A DNA stretch of 64,000 nt from NCBI RefSeq assembly GCF_036884845.1, contig NZ_CP145732.1, positions 3,410,001 to 3,474,000 on the forward strand, given 5' to 3'. Shown here in pieces: positions 43,890 through 52,440 of this stretch (position 1 is its first letter; each line of letters opens with the position of its first letter). The DNA comes from Pseudomonas sp. MAG733B (GTDB taxonomy: Bacteria; Pseudomonadota; Gammaproteobacteria; Pseudomonadales; Pseudomonadaceae). Below the pieces are notes generated by a model. The model saw only the letters and a list, made by a program, of their open reading frames with translations. It did no database searches and was not told where the DNA came from. Both the position numbers and the translations under genes were made by a program.

Positions 43890-46340
43890 TCAGCGTCGAT
43901 GCAATCCACCGCCGCCGAACGAGCGATTCATCACCTGGGAAGAGTTGTGGTAGTTGTTGAATCGGTCATTGCCGAACGAACGCGCCGCTGATTCCCGGTC
44001 GAGATTCTGCACCTGTGCAGTATTCGCCGGATTGCTCCGATTCGCACCACCGACCATCGATTGCCAGCCGTCGTCGGTCTTCTTGTAAACGTTGCCATCG
44101 TGCCCGGCATAAACGTTGTCGCCGATTTGCGCGGCGCTACCGTCCCGACCGCGTACGCTCCTGTAGCCAGTCGTGTTACCGGTGTTGGGGTTGTAGACGG
44201 CTCCCCGATTGGCAGTGACTTGCGCGCCGCTGCGCGCGTTGCCCGCTGTTACATGTTGACCGGCAATCGCCGCGCCACCGGGGCCGACCGCCACGCCACT
44301 GCGCCCGGCCGCATAGTTGCCGCTATAGACGTTATGGACGGCGCCGCGCTGGCCTGCTGCCGCAACGCCGGTGCGCGAGTTGTAGGAGGCGCCGACCTGG
44401 CCGGCCCAGCGGTTGCCGGTCCAGGCGTTGTAACCGGCGCCGTAGCGGCTGACCGATGCACGATCACCCCACTGGCGGTAGATGTTGCCGGTGGTGCCGG
44501 CCCAGCCGCCCGGCCCCCAGGCAACCGCGCCACCGTGATAGCCGTAGGCGGCGCCACCCCAAGGCATCGGCGCCGGATACAGACGCGGCCCCCAGGCGTA
44601 GCCCCAACCATAATTGCCCCACCACGGGTATGCGCCCCAGCCCCAGCCGATCGCTACCGTACTGCCGCCCCAACTCCAGCCGAAACCGAAGCCGAACGTC
44701 CAGCCTGTCCACGGCGTATAGCGGATCGCCACGCCGAAACCATAGGTCACTGGCGGCCCGTACCAGACGCTACCGACCCACGGCGTGTAGGGATAACCGG
44801 TGCCGTAAACCACCACGCCGCTGTCGGGGTCCAGCGTGGAGCCCTGATACCCCGGCGTATAGCCCACAACGACCGTGTCGCCGGTAGATTCATAGACTTT
44901 GACGTAGGTGATGTAGTGCATCGGCGAACTGGGTGGAATCGAATAGATCACTGCCGGCACTGAAGTGGCGACCAGCCAAGGGCCTTGCACCGACGTGGCC
45001 ACGAACCACACACCATTCTCTACCGCGTACCAGTTCTGGGCGTCGACCATGATGATGGGCGTCGGGCTGTTCACCACATACTGCAATGGCGTGCTCTTGA
45101 TGGCCTTGAGTTGCGGTTCGCCGTCGAATTGCGGCGCGGTCATTTTCAGTTGGCTTTTCTTGACGGCCGACGTCTGCGGAATGCTGGCCGCAATCGCCGC
45201 TTCTTTGGCTTGCGGCGTTCCCGCAACCGAAGCCTTGACGTTCTCTTTGGCGCTGTCGTCGGGAATGTTGGCAAAGTCCGCCGGCAGTTTGTCTGCCTGG
45301 GTAAACGTCCACGGCCCCTGCATGTCGCTGGCGCGGAACCAGCGTCCGGAGATCAGCACATAGCTGTTCTGGTCGCCAATTTCCTTGAAGATATGCCCGG
45401 TGGTGTTGGTCACGTAGAGCAGTTGGGTGCCCTGGATCGGCTGCCATTGCGCGGCGCCGTCGGTGACGATCAACTCGGTAGGCGTCGTGGCGATGTGGAT
45501 CTGCGGGATCGGTGGTTTGGCCAGGGTCGGGATTTTGTCTTTCGGATCGCTCTGGCCGGTCAGCAGATCGACCTGGCGGCTCTGGATCGCGTCCTTTTTG
45601 GCTTTCTCCAACTCCGCCGTGGGTGAGGGCAGAGGTGCATACGGTCCGTTCAGTTCATTCGCCACCATCCAACCGTCAAACACATGCAGATAGTGCTTGC
45701 CTTGCGCGTCCTTGAGCAGCAGCGGCCGCGTGTTGATGACCCGTTGCAGCGCGGTGCCATCGACCGGGCGATATACCGGTTCGCCATCGATGTACACCAA
45801 CAATGCCGGGACCTCAGAGCTGATGATGGTCGGCGGGGTGTTTTCTATCGGCTCGCTGCTGGATTTTTGCTCGGCGGCCATCACGCCCATAGCCGCCTCC
45901 AGTTGATCGAGGGAAATGGTTTTCTTGCGTTTCGCCGCATCCTCTTTCAGCGTGGCGATCCAGCTGTCGGCCTTGGTCGCCGTTGAAGGGAAGTCTGCTT
46001 TTGTCACGGTGTACTGATCGAGCGCGACCCAGCGCGTGGCTTTGTCGACCAGTGTGTGCGCGCTGAACTGCACGATGCCGTAAGTGGATTTGCCATCGGC
46101 TCCCGTGGCCTCGACCGCTGCGCGACCGAGCAGGGTGTAACCGTCCCAGTTGTCGAGTTGCGGTTGATAGATTGTCAGCTTCGTATCGCCGCTGGTCAGC
46201 ACCTGCGGCCAGCTCGGGGCCGCAGGCGCCTGCTCGGCTGGCGTCTTCGCAGGTTGTGCCGGTGCGGCCGCGACCTGGACATTGGGCAAAGCCAGCAGAC
46301 AGAGCATCAGCAAAGGGGCAAATACGCGCAGGTAATACAT
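43890..46340 (-). CDS. Large exported Gly/Trp-rich protein, unknown function
   Basis: 816 residues with a signal peptide cleaved after VAA (about residue 25). Residues about 180-500 contain repeated modules with patterns like NxWYAVENGVWFVATSVQGPW and ISGRWFRASDMQGPWTF. Around 530-640 follows a strikingly aromatic, glycine-rich stretch (FGFGFGWSWGG, YPWWGNYGWGYAWGP), then about 150 residues of short imperfect repeats such as GNRWAGQVGASYNSRTG, and a His/Asn-rich tail. Similar Pseudomonas proteins carry labels such as autotransporter or carbohydrate-binding without proof; I see no autotransporter barrel. ATG 46340 follows GGAG. Confidence 0.8.
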   Translation of the reverse strand: MYYLRVFAPLLMLCLLALPNVQVAAAPAQPAKTPAEQAPAAPSWPQVLTSGDTKLTIYQPQLDNWDGYTLLGRAAVEATGADGKSTYGIVQFSAHTLVDKATRWVALDQYTVTKADFPSTATKADSWIATLKEDAAKRKKTISLDQLEAAMGVMAAEQKSSSEPIENTPPTIISSEVPALLVYIDGEPVYRPVDGTALQRVINTRPLLLKDAQGKHYLHVFDGWMVANELNGPYAPLPSPTAELEKAKKDAIQSRQVDLLTGQSDPKDKIPTLAKPPIPQIHIATTPTELIVTDGAAQWQPIQGTQLLYVTNTTGHIFKEIGDQNSYVLISGRWFRASDMQGPWTFTQADKLPADFANIPDDSAKENVKASVAGTPQAKEAAIAASIPQTSAVKKSQLKMTAPQFDGEPQLKAIKSTPLQYVVNSPTPIIMVDAQNWYAVENGVWFVATSVQGPWLVATSVPAVIYSIPPSSPMHYITYVKVYESTGDTVVVGYTPGYQGSTLDPDSGVVVYGTGYPYTPWVGSVWYGPPVTYGFGVAIRYTPWTGWTFGFGFGWSWGGSTVAIGWGWGAYPWWGNYGWGYAWGPRLYPAPMPWGGAAYGYHGGAVAWGPGGWAGTTGNIYRQWGDRASVSRYGAGYNAWTGNRWAGQVGASYNSRTGVAAAGQRGAVHNVYSGNYAAGRSGVAVGPGGAAIAGQHVTAGNARSGAQVTANRGAVYNPNTGNTTGYRSVRGRDGSAAQIGDNVYAGHDGNVYKKTDDGWQSMVGGANRSNPANTAQVQNLDRESAARSFGNDRFNNYHNSSQVMNRSFGGGGLHRR

Positions 46341-46518
46341 CGTCAACTCCATCGACAGGACCGTTCTGGCGGCATTTCAGGGCCGCGAAAAAAAGCATAG
46401 CCGCAGGTCATGGAAAAACCCGGCGGATCGGCGAATTGGCTTAAAGTCGAGTACGGTAATTTTTTGCGATGTGGTATTTAATTCAAACCACAACGGGTGA
46501 TCCCACCAGGAGGCAGCA

Positions 46519-47502
46519 ATGTTCCAAGGTATTTTGATCGACAAAGACGAAAGCGGTTACCGGGCCACACTGCAACAGATCAATGAAGATCAATTGCCCG
46601 AGGGCGATGTGACGGTGCGAGTGGCGTACAGCACGTTGAACTTCAAGGATGGCCTGGCAATCACTGGCAGCAGCCCGGTGGTGCGAAAATTCCCGATGGT
46701 GCCGGGGATCGATCTGGCAGGGACTGTGGAAGTCAGCGGGCATCCGGACTACAAGGTCGGTGACAAAGTCCTGCTCAATGGTTGGGGTGTCGGTGAAGGG
46801 CATTGGGGTGGTTTGGCGCAGAAAGCCCGCCTCAATGGCGATTGGCTGATTCCATTGCCCGATGCATTCACCGCTGCGCAAGCCATGGCCATCGGCACCG
46901 CAGGTTACACGGCGATGCTGTGCATTCTGGCGCTGGAGCACAACGGCGTGACGCCCGAGCAAGGCGAAATCCTGGTCACCGGCGCCAATGGTGGCGTCGG
47001 CAGTTTTGCCATCGCGCTGTTGAGCCGGTTGGGTTACCGAGTGGTTGCGTCCACCGGCCGCACCTCGGAGCACGACTACCTCAAGCAATTGGGCGCCAGC
47101 GAAATCATCGATCGCGCCACGCTTTCCGAACCGGGCAAGCCGCTGGCGAAGGAGCGTTGGGCGGCGGTCATCGATTCTGTTGGCAGCCACACCTTGGCCA
47201 ATGCCTGTGCCAGCACCAAGGCCAACGGCACTGTCGCTGCTTGCGGTCTGGCCCAGGGCATGGACTTTCCGGCGTCCGTTGCACCGTTCATTCTGCGCGG
47301 CGTGACTCTGGCCGGCATTAACAGCGTGACCCAACCGAAGGCCAAACGCGTAGAAGCGTGGAGTCGTTTGGCTCAGGATCTGGATTTCAATCTGCTGCCG
47401 TTGATCAGCCACGAAATCGGTTTGAGCGAAGCGATCGAAGCCGCTCCGCGCTTGCTGGCCGGGCAATTGCGCGGGCGGGTTGTGGTGGATGTGAATCGCT
47501 GA
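46519..47502 (+). CDS. yhdH: YhdH/AcuI-type quinone oxidoreductase
   Basis: 327-residue zinc-free medium-chain reductase, NADPH-dependent; relatives reduce acryloyl-CoA or quinones. NYSTLNFKDGLAITG-like STLNFKDGLAITGSSPVVR, PGIDLAGTV and NGWGVGEGHWGG at the N-terminus, and the nucleotide loop VTGANGGVGSFAIALL at about residue 155. ATG 46519 follows AGGAGG. Convergent with ada. Confidence 0.9.
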   Translation: MFQGILIDKDESGYRATLQQINEDQLPEGDVTVRVAYSTLNFKDGLAITGSSPVVRKFPMVPGIDLAGTVEVSGHPDYKVGDKVLLNGWGVGEGHWGGLAQKARLNGDWLIPLPDAFTAAQAMAIGTAGYTAMLCILALEHNGVTPEQGEILVTGANGGVGSFAIALLSRLGYRVVASTGRTSEHDYLKQLGASEIIDRATLSEPGKPLAKERWAAVIDSVGSHTLANACASTKANGTVAACGLAQGMDFPASVAPFILRGVTLAGINSVTQPKAKRVEAWSRLAQDLDFNLLPLISHEIGLSEAIEAAPRLLAGQLRGRVVVDVNR

Positions 47503-48567
47503 TTATTGGGACTCGCGCTCCAGCAACTGCCGTTTGCGCTCCACTCCCCAGCGATACCCCGAAAGATTGCCATCGCTGCGCACCACGCGATGGCAAGGGA
47601 TCGCCACCGCCAGACTGTTCGCGCCACAGGCTTGTGCCACGGCGCGAACGGCTTTCGGCGAACCGATGCGCTGGGCGATATCGGCGTAGCTGGCGGTGCT
47701 GCCCACAGGAATCTCTTTTAGCGCTTGCCAGACCCGCTCTTGAAACGCCGTGCCGCGCACATCCAGCGGCAAGTCCAGGCCGAGGGCCGGGGCTTCGATG
47801 AAGCCGACAACCTGTGCGATCAGTTGCTCAAAGTCTTGATCGGCGCCAATCAGATTCGCTCGGCGAAACTTGTCCTGAAGGTCGCAGACCAGTTGCTGCG
47901 GATCATCACCCAACAGGATCGCGCACACCCCGCGTTCGCTTTGCGCCACCAGAATCGCCCCAAGGGAACACTGACCGACGGCGAATCGAATGTCGTTGTT
48001 CTGCCCGGCAGCACGGTAATCAGCGGGTTTCATGCCCAGCACCTGATCCGCTGCTTCGTAGAAACGACTGTTGGAGTTGAAACCCGCATCGTACAACGCG
48101 TCCGTCACCGAACTGCCGTCCGCCAGCCGCTCGCGCACCCGGCGTGAGCGATGGGCGGCGGCGTAGCCTTTGGGCGTCAGGCCGGTGACAGCCTTGAACA
48201 CCCGATGAAAGTGAAAGCTGCTCAGGCCTGCGACTTCAGCGAGTTCGTTCAGCGCGGGCAACGCCTCGGCGGTTTCGATCTGGCGGCACGCGGCGGCCAC
48301 GGTGGCCGCATGTTGCGCGGCGATGTCGCTTTGATCTTTTGCCGTGCGTTTGCTTGGCCGATAACCCGCCGCTTGGGCAAGCTCGGCGCTGTCGAAGAAT
48401 TCGACATTCTGCGGTTTCGGCAAGCGCGACAGGCTGCTGGGGTTGCAGTAGACCCCGGTGGTTTTCACCGCATACACAAACTGCCCGTCCGCCTGCGGAT
48501 CGCGGGCGACGACGGCGGCCCAGCGTGGATCGTTTTCGGTGGTGATTTTTGTCGATTGGCTTGTCAT
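47503..48567 (-). CDS. ada: Ada: alkylation-response regulator and O6-methylguanine-DNA methyltransferase, zinc site degenerate
   Basis: 354 residues in four parts: N-terminal N-Ada domain (about 10-80), AraC-type helix-turn-helix (about 85-185), and methyltransferase N and C parts, with acceptor Cys325 in IPCHRVVR. In standard Ada four cysteines bind zinc; here the first (Cys41, in GVYCNPSSLSR) remains while the others read Ser45, Ser72 and Thr75 (RPSKRT instead of RPCKRC). Phosphotriester repair and the usual switch to activator are therefore doubtful, while O6-methylguanine repair looks intact. It has its own promoter region with the element at 48622. Confidence 0.9.
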   Translation of the reverse strand: MTSQSTKITTENDPRWAAVVARDPQADGQFVYAVKTTGVYCNPSSLSRLPKPQNVEFFDSAELAQAAGYRPSKRTAKDQSDIAAQHAATVAAACRQIETAEALPALNELAEVAGLSSFHFHRVFKAVTGLTPKGYAAAHRSRRVRERLADGSSVTDALYDAGFNSNSRFYEAADQVLGMKPADYRAAGQNNDIRFAVGQCSLGAILVAQSERGVCAILLGDDPQQLVCDLQDKFRRANLIGADQDFEQLIAQVVGFIEAPALGLDLPLDVRGTAFQERVWQALKEIPVGSTASYADIAQRIGSPKAVRAVAQACGANSLAVAIPCHRVVRSDGNLSGYRWGVERKRQLLERESQ

Positions 48568-48621
48568 GGCTTTACATCCGTTGACCCGTTTGCCGCAGAT
48601 TAACCATCGCCAAGTACTCCC

Positions 48622-48641
48622 ACACTCCGGCGCTTGCGGTC
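48622..48641 (-). promoter_or_regulatory. Shared alkylation-regulon element upstream of ada
   Basis: Minus strand GACCGCAAGCGCCGGAGTGT, ending 54 bases before the ada ATG. 18 of 20 positions equal the element at 50084-50103. CCCAGG lies just upstream in both copies. It begins 14 bases after the alkB stop, so ada has its own promoter. Candidate Ada box. Confidence 0.65.
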
Positions 48642-48654
48642 AAACTCCTGGGCT

Positions 48655-49329
48655 TCATCGCGCAGTACGAAAGGTGAAGTTGATCCGCTGTTCGCCCAGC
48701 TTCGGGTGCTGGCCATCCTTGATTGGCAAAACGCCGTGATAGCGCAGGCGATCCACGCCGCCCCAGACCACGATGTCGCCATGCAGCAACGACACTCGCT
48801 GGCTTTTATCACTGCGTTCAAAGCCGCCGAACAAGAACATCGCCGGCAAGCCCAGCGACACCGAAACGATCGGCGCTGCGTAGGATTTTTCGTCTTTGTC
48901 CTGATGCAAAGACATTTTCGCGCCCGGGACATAGCGGTTGATCAGGCAGGAATCCGGAACGAAATCGCTGAATCCGGCCTCTCGCGCTGCCGCTTGGGCC
49001 AACTCGAAGAAGACGTTGGGCATTGGCGGCCAGGGCAGGCCGGTCTGCGGATCGTTGCCGCTGTAGCGATAACCGCTGCGGTCGGTGGTCCAGCCCCAGG
49101 TGCCGCAACTGCTCAGGGCCACCGACATGGTGAAACCGCCGGGCGTGATCATCTGCCGAAACGGTGCGGCGGCCAGTACCGCCTCCAGCGCGGGCAGCAA
49201 GCGCTCCAGCCACGGCAGGGCAAAGCCTCGCAAAACGTAGGATTGTTCGCCGATTTGCTCGCGCCGGGGCTGTTGCTCAGGCTCTGCATCGGCAAAAAGG
49301 TCGAAGGTTGTCGGATTCATGGTGCTCAT
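48655..49329 (-). CDS. alkB: AlkB-type DNA demethylase (2OG-Fe(II) dioxygenase)
   Basis: 224-residue dioxygenase that removes 1-methyladenine and 3-methylcytosine lesions. Iron ligands: His and Asp in LHQDKDE and a second His in RYHGVLP; 2-oxoglutarate Arg in RINFTFR at the C-terminus; substrate region GWTTDRSGYRYSG. Its ATG overlaps the upstream oxygenase gene stop (ATGA). An in-frame ATG at 49320 is an alternative start. Confidence 0.93.
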   Translation of the reverse strand: MSTMNPTTFDLFADAEPEQQPRREQIGEQSYVLRGFALPWLERLLPALEAVLAAAPFRQMITPGGFTMSVALSSCGTWGWTTDRSGYRYSGNDPQTGLPWPPMPNVFFELAQAAAREAGFSDFVPDSCLINRYVPGAKMSLHQDKDEKSYAAPIVSVSLGLPAMFLFGGFERSDKSQRVSLLHGDIVVWGGVDRLRYHGVLPIKDGQHPKLGEQRINFTFRTAR

Positions 49330-50030
49330 GACGCGTCGTGAAAGATGATGCCAAGGGTATGCCGTTTTCCGCTGTGCAGGCGACTGACGCCGTGGCGCAG
49401 GGTCACACGATAGTAGCCGCGCACTCCTTTGACCGGGCGCTGGTTGACCGCGAAGATCAAGCCGTCACCTTTCTTCAGACCGATGACCTGCGGGCGCGAC
49501 TGCATTCGCGGGCGTTGCTCGGTCAACACGAACTCGCCACCGGTGAAATCTTCACCCGGCTCTGACAGAAGAATCGCCACTTGCAGCGGGAATACGTGTT
49601 CGCCGTACAGATCCTGATGCAGGCAGTTGTAGTCCTGCGGGCCATATTGCAGCAGCAACGGTGTCGGGCGCTGTTGGCCGGCAGCATGGCAGCGTTCGAG
49701 GAAATCTTGATGGCTTTCAGGGAAACGGACTGGCAGGTCCATCTGCTCTTGCCAGCGATTGGCAATTGGCACCAGTCGCGGGTAGAGCGCGCTGCGCAGG
49801 CGGTCGACGAGACTCGGCAAGGGGTACTTGAAGTACTTGTACTCGCCGCGACCAAAACCGTGGCGGGCCATGATCACTTGCGATCGAAAGGGCTCTGATT
49901 GGGCATACAAGGCGCTGATTTCATCGCAGGCCTTGTGGCTCAACAGTGACGGGATGATCGCGCAGCCGTCCTGATCGAGTTGCTGTTCCAGCAGGGGCCA
50001 GTCCAGTCTGTCCAGATATTGCTCACTCAT
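49326..50030 (-). CDS. 2OG-Fe(II) oxygenase beside alkB
   Basis: 234-residue dioxygenase. Iron site: CLHQDLYGE (HxD) and the distal His in LRHGVSRLHSG or RHTLGIIFHDA with Arg nearby; a double-stranded beta-helix of the prolyl-hydroxylase type. It is the first gene of the pair with alkB and shares with ada the upstream 20-base element, so a role in the alkylation response is likely. Substrate unknown. Confidence 0.85.
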   Translation of the reverse strand: MSEQYLDRLDWPLLEQQLDQDGCAIIPSLLSHKACDEISALYAQSEPFRSQVIMARHGFGRGEYKYFKYPLPSLVDRLRSALYPRLVPIANRWQEQMDLPVRFPESHQDFLERCHAAGQQRPTPLLLQYGPQDYNCLHQDLYGEHVFPLQVAILLSEPGEDFTGGEFVLTEQRPRMQSRPQVIGLKKGDGLIFAVNQRPVKGVRGYYRVTLRHGVSRLHSGKRHTLGIIFHDAS

Positions 50031-50083
50031 TGCCGGGCCTCACGTTGTTGAGGTGGCGAGTCTAGGAGGCCTTGAGAGGGCGA

Positions 50084-50103
50084 ACACTCCGACACTTGCG
50101 GTC
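50084..50103 (-). promoter_or_regulatory. Shared alkylation-regulon element upstream of 2OG oxygenase-alkB
   Basis: Minus strand GACCGCAAGTGTCGGAGTGT, ending 53 bases before the oxygenase ATG, against 54 bases for the ada copy at 48622-48641. See that entry. Confidence 0.65.
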
Positions 50104-50150
50104 GAATTTTCCCTGGGAGCAGACGTCCATGTTGTCGCTCCGGGCGGATG

Positions 50151-50324
50151 TTACAGCGCTTTGCTGACGCTGATTTCGCTGATCACGTCGTCCTGCCCAT
50201 GAATGGCGTCGAGTGCTGCCTTGGCTTCTTCGGCAGTGCCGTTTTCGAGCCGGGCGAACTCGAAACGGCGTTCGCCGTTGAGTTTGTATTTGATGACGTA
50301 CTTGGTCGTTTGAGCCACGGTCAT
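50151..50324 (-). CDS. Small conserved-looking protein of unknown function
   Basis: 57 residues beginning MTVAQTTKYVIKYKLNGERR, one beta hairpin then a helix (GTAEEAKAALDAIHG) and a final strand; reads as a small globular domain. The ribosome site is weak (AGG very near the ATG). It lies 29 bases beyond the DUF1883-type gene on the same strand and may be its partner. Confidence 0.6.
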   Translation of the reverse strand: MTVAQTTKYVIKYKLNGERRFEFARLENGTAEEAKAALDAIHGQDDVISEISVSKAL

Positions 50325-50353
50325 ACCTGTCTGTCTGCGTGTGGGGGCGTTAC

Positions 50354-50656
50354 TCAGCTGAGTTTCGTGCTGGAGCGACGGATAATCTTGATCGAGTGGG
50401 TCAGGGTTGGCTTGCGGGTCACGCTGATCGCACGGCGGTTGACCGTGTCGATGGTGATGTTCCAGAAACCGGTGCTCGGCGCGGTAATGCGGGCCGGGAA
50501 CGTGTCGAACGCGCCGCCGTGGTAAGTGTGGCGGCCGCCATTTTTGAAGCTGCGGAAGTTGGCGTCGTTCATCAAACGGATGTTGCACATTTGCGAGCAT
50601 TGAATGACGACGATGTCGTCTTCGTTGAGGTGCTCGCGCTGGTGAATAAATTTCAT
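50354..50656 (-). CDS. DUF1883-type protein
   Basis: 100 residues, MKFIHQREHLNEDDIVVIQC at the N-terminus and FPARITAPSTGFWNITIDT in the centre, a pattern I recognise as DUF1883; beta-rich, no signal peptide. The GGAGGCGCCC stretch precedes ATG 50656. Function not established. DUF1883 relatives have been found fused to TIR-like or other signalling modules in some proteins, but this one stands alone. Confidence 0.7.
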   Translation of the reverse strand: MKFIHQREHLNEDDIVVIQCSQMCNIRLMNDANFRSFKNGGRHTYHGGAFDTFPARITAPSTGFWNITIDTVNRRAISVTRKPTLTHSIKIIRRSSTKLS

Positions 50657-50869
50657 GGGCGCCTCCAGAAGGGCTTTTTCTACAAAATCAAAACGATAGC
50701 AATGGGCGATGGGGCGCAGTTTATCAGCCTCGGCACGTTATTATCCGGCTGCGGTGAGGCGGTTTGACAATAAAAACCAATTATTCGGCATTCGAAGCGC
50801 GATAAATGTGCTCGTCTTTGGAGAAAAACCGCAATGGCGCTGTCGGAGGGTCTTTATCGGAGGTTTCGT

Positions 50870-51226
50870 ATGAAGTGGGGTGTGTGGGTCCTGCCAGTGG
50901 CGTTGGCGACAAGTGGTTGCGCAAGTGTCTCGGAGATCAACCAGTCGTTGCCGACCATGAACGTGATTTCCGGCAAGAAACCCCTTGAGTACGCGCAATG
51001 CCTGAGCGATAAACTCGCCGACAGTCGCGGCGCCCTGCAAATCGAGTCGCAGAAAGATGGCGTTCGGGTGATCGTGCCGCAGAAGCTGTCATCAGGGCCG
51101 GCCGCCGTGTTCGATATCGAAGAGCGCTCCGGCGGCAGCGCCATCAAGCTCCATGAACGCATCTCCAATGTGCCGCTGCGCCCTTGGGATGTACGCAATG
51201 CCGCGACTGCGTGCATTTCCGGCTGA
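50870..51226 (+). CDS. Putative lipoprotein of unknown function
   Basis: 118 residues starting MKWGVWVLPVALATSGCASV behind CGGAGG. TSGC at residues 14-17 is an acceptable lipobox, with Ala after the Cys, so outer membrane retention is expected. The mature part contains two more cysteines (AQCLSDKL, TACISG). No family recognised. Confidence 0.7.
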   Translation: MKWGVWVLPVALATSGCASVSEINQSLPTMNVISGKKPLEYAQCLSDKLADSRGALQIESQKDGVRVIVPQKLSSGPAAVFDIEERSGGSAIKLHERISNVPLRPWDVRNAATACISG

Positions 51227-51298
51227 TAGACTAGCGATATTCAACACACATGCCGTCAAAGCGCTGCTTTGGCGGCATTGTCATTTCTGGAGTCGGGC

Positions 51299-51529
51299 AT
51301 GAAGCGAGAGCGGGTACGGGAGTGCCATGCAGAGGGTCAAATCTGCACCACCCATGTGATTCAGAATCCGGCGAGTCCCGGGGAATGGATCGTGTTTTTC
51401 AAGAAAAGCGCCGGTCGAAGTTTTTTCCTGGTGGATGACAACGACGAGGTCGAATCCTTCACGAGCGTCGACGAATTGATCGAAACCGTGCGCGGCCTTG
51501 GGATCAAATTCGCCGAAATCCACATGTAG
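51299..51529 (+). CDS. Small cytoplasmic protein of unknown function
   Basis: 76 residues starting MKRERVRECHAEGQICTTHV with GGAG ahead of ATG 51299; ends VDELIETVRGLGIKFAEIHM, alpha-beta pattern with FFKKSAGRSFFLVDDNDEV in the middle. Convergent with the lipoprotein gene. No family recognised. Confidence 0.7.
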   Translation: MKRERVRECHAEGQICTTHVIQNPASPGEWIVFFKKSAGRSFFLVDDNDEVESFTSVDELIETVRGLGIKFAEIHM

Positions 51530-51540
51530 GGCAGGGCGCC

Positions 51541-51822
51541 TTACTTGCAGACCACCACCACGCTGCGGTTCTTGTAGTTGCCGACATCGACCCCCAAGGT
51601 CTTGTCGCTTTCCGCGGGCGCCGGGCTGCCATCGGTACCTACGATGCGATAACCGGTGCCGGCACACGAGGCATCGGCTTTTTCGTAGCAGGTCGCCCAG
51701 GAGTTGGCTTCTCCGGAGCAATCGATGGCCAGGCCTTGCTCGCCGTTGTTCAAGTACGTGGTTTCGGACGTCGCGCAGCCACTCAGGGCCAGAACCGCAA
51801 TCAGTGGCAAAAATCTAGTCAT
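51541..51822 (-). CDS. Lipoprotein of unknown function
   Basis: 93 residues with a clear lipobox LALSGC (Cys16). Four cysteines in the mature part (DCSGEA, ATCYEKA, ASCAGT, VVCK) suggest two disulfides; the ADASCAGTGYRIVG segment resembles a family of small Pseudomonas envelope lipoproteins. Function unknown. Confidence 0.8.
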   Translation of the reverse strand: MTRFLPLIAVLALSGCATSETTYLNNGEQGLAIDCSGEANSWATCYEKADASCAGTGYRIVGTDGSPAPAESDKTLGVDVGNYKNRSVVVVCK

Positions 51823-51912
51823 GTGTTTGTCGTCGTCATAGTGGTGGGCAAAGCCTGTGACAGCGCCGCGGGCAAAAGGTTATAGCCAAAGGCCACTTCC
51901 TGCACGTATTCG

Positions 51913-51941
51913 CAAAAAAAGCCCTGCGCAATGGCAGGGCT
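51913..51941 (-). terminator. Terminator after 62-residue protein gene
   Basis: AGCCCTGC / GCAGGGCT arms, six-base loop, followed on the minus strand by TTTTTTT. Confidence 0.85.
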
Positions 51942-51961
51942 GTGGGCGCGTCGGCTGACGA

Positions 51962-52150
51962 TCAGTTCTTGTCCTTGCCGCGGCGCTTGGGCTCCGGGTG
52001 TTCAAGTTGCAACACCGATGCCACTTCGACCGCCATGGCTTCAGAAGGGAAAGGCCCGGCGATATTCTCGCCGCCGACGCTGTCTACCCACCATTGGCCG
52101 TCTTTCGCCTTGTTGATCAGGTACCCGTTGACGCTTTTTGCTGCCGACAT
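51962..52150 (-). CDS. Small cytoplasmic protein of unknown function
   Basis: 62 residues: MSAAKSVNGYLINKAKDGQW, then a helix (PSEAMAVEVASVLQ) and a basic tail (PKRRGKDKN). A GAGGCAGAT ribosome site precedes the ATG and a strong terminator follows, which supports it as a real gene. Confidence 0.7.
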   Translation of the reverse strand: MSAAKSVNGYLINKAKDGQWWVDSVGGENIAGPFPSEAMAVEVASVLQLEHPEPKRRGKDKN

Positions 52151-52440
52151 CTATCTGCCTCGTTGGCTGGTTCAAGTGCGCCATGATAGCGCCAAACGCA
52201 CATGTCCGGTGCCGATGGGTGTAGGGTGGTGCGATTGTTGACAATTGATAACCGTGCAAGTCTGCCGGTCTCTGCTATCAATAAGGTGCCGCGCAGCGAT
52301 CTGCGCTGGCCCGTGCGGAACTATCCGCGAGAATATTTCTCTATGTTGACATCGGTTAGCCAGCGCGGGGCATTGTAAGGTGCACGCCGCCTGATTAGAC
52401 TGCGCCGAAACTCGTACACACAGCCCTTTCAAGGACTTAT

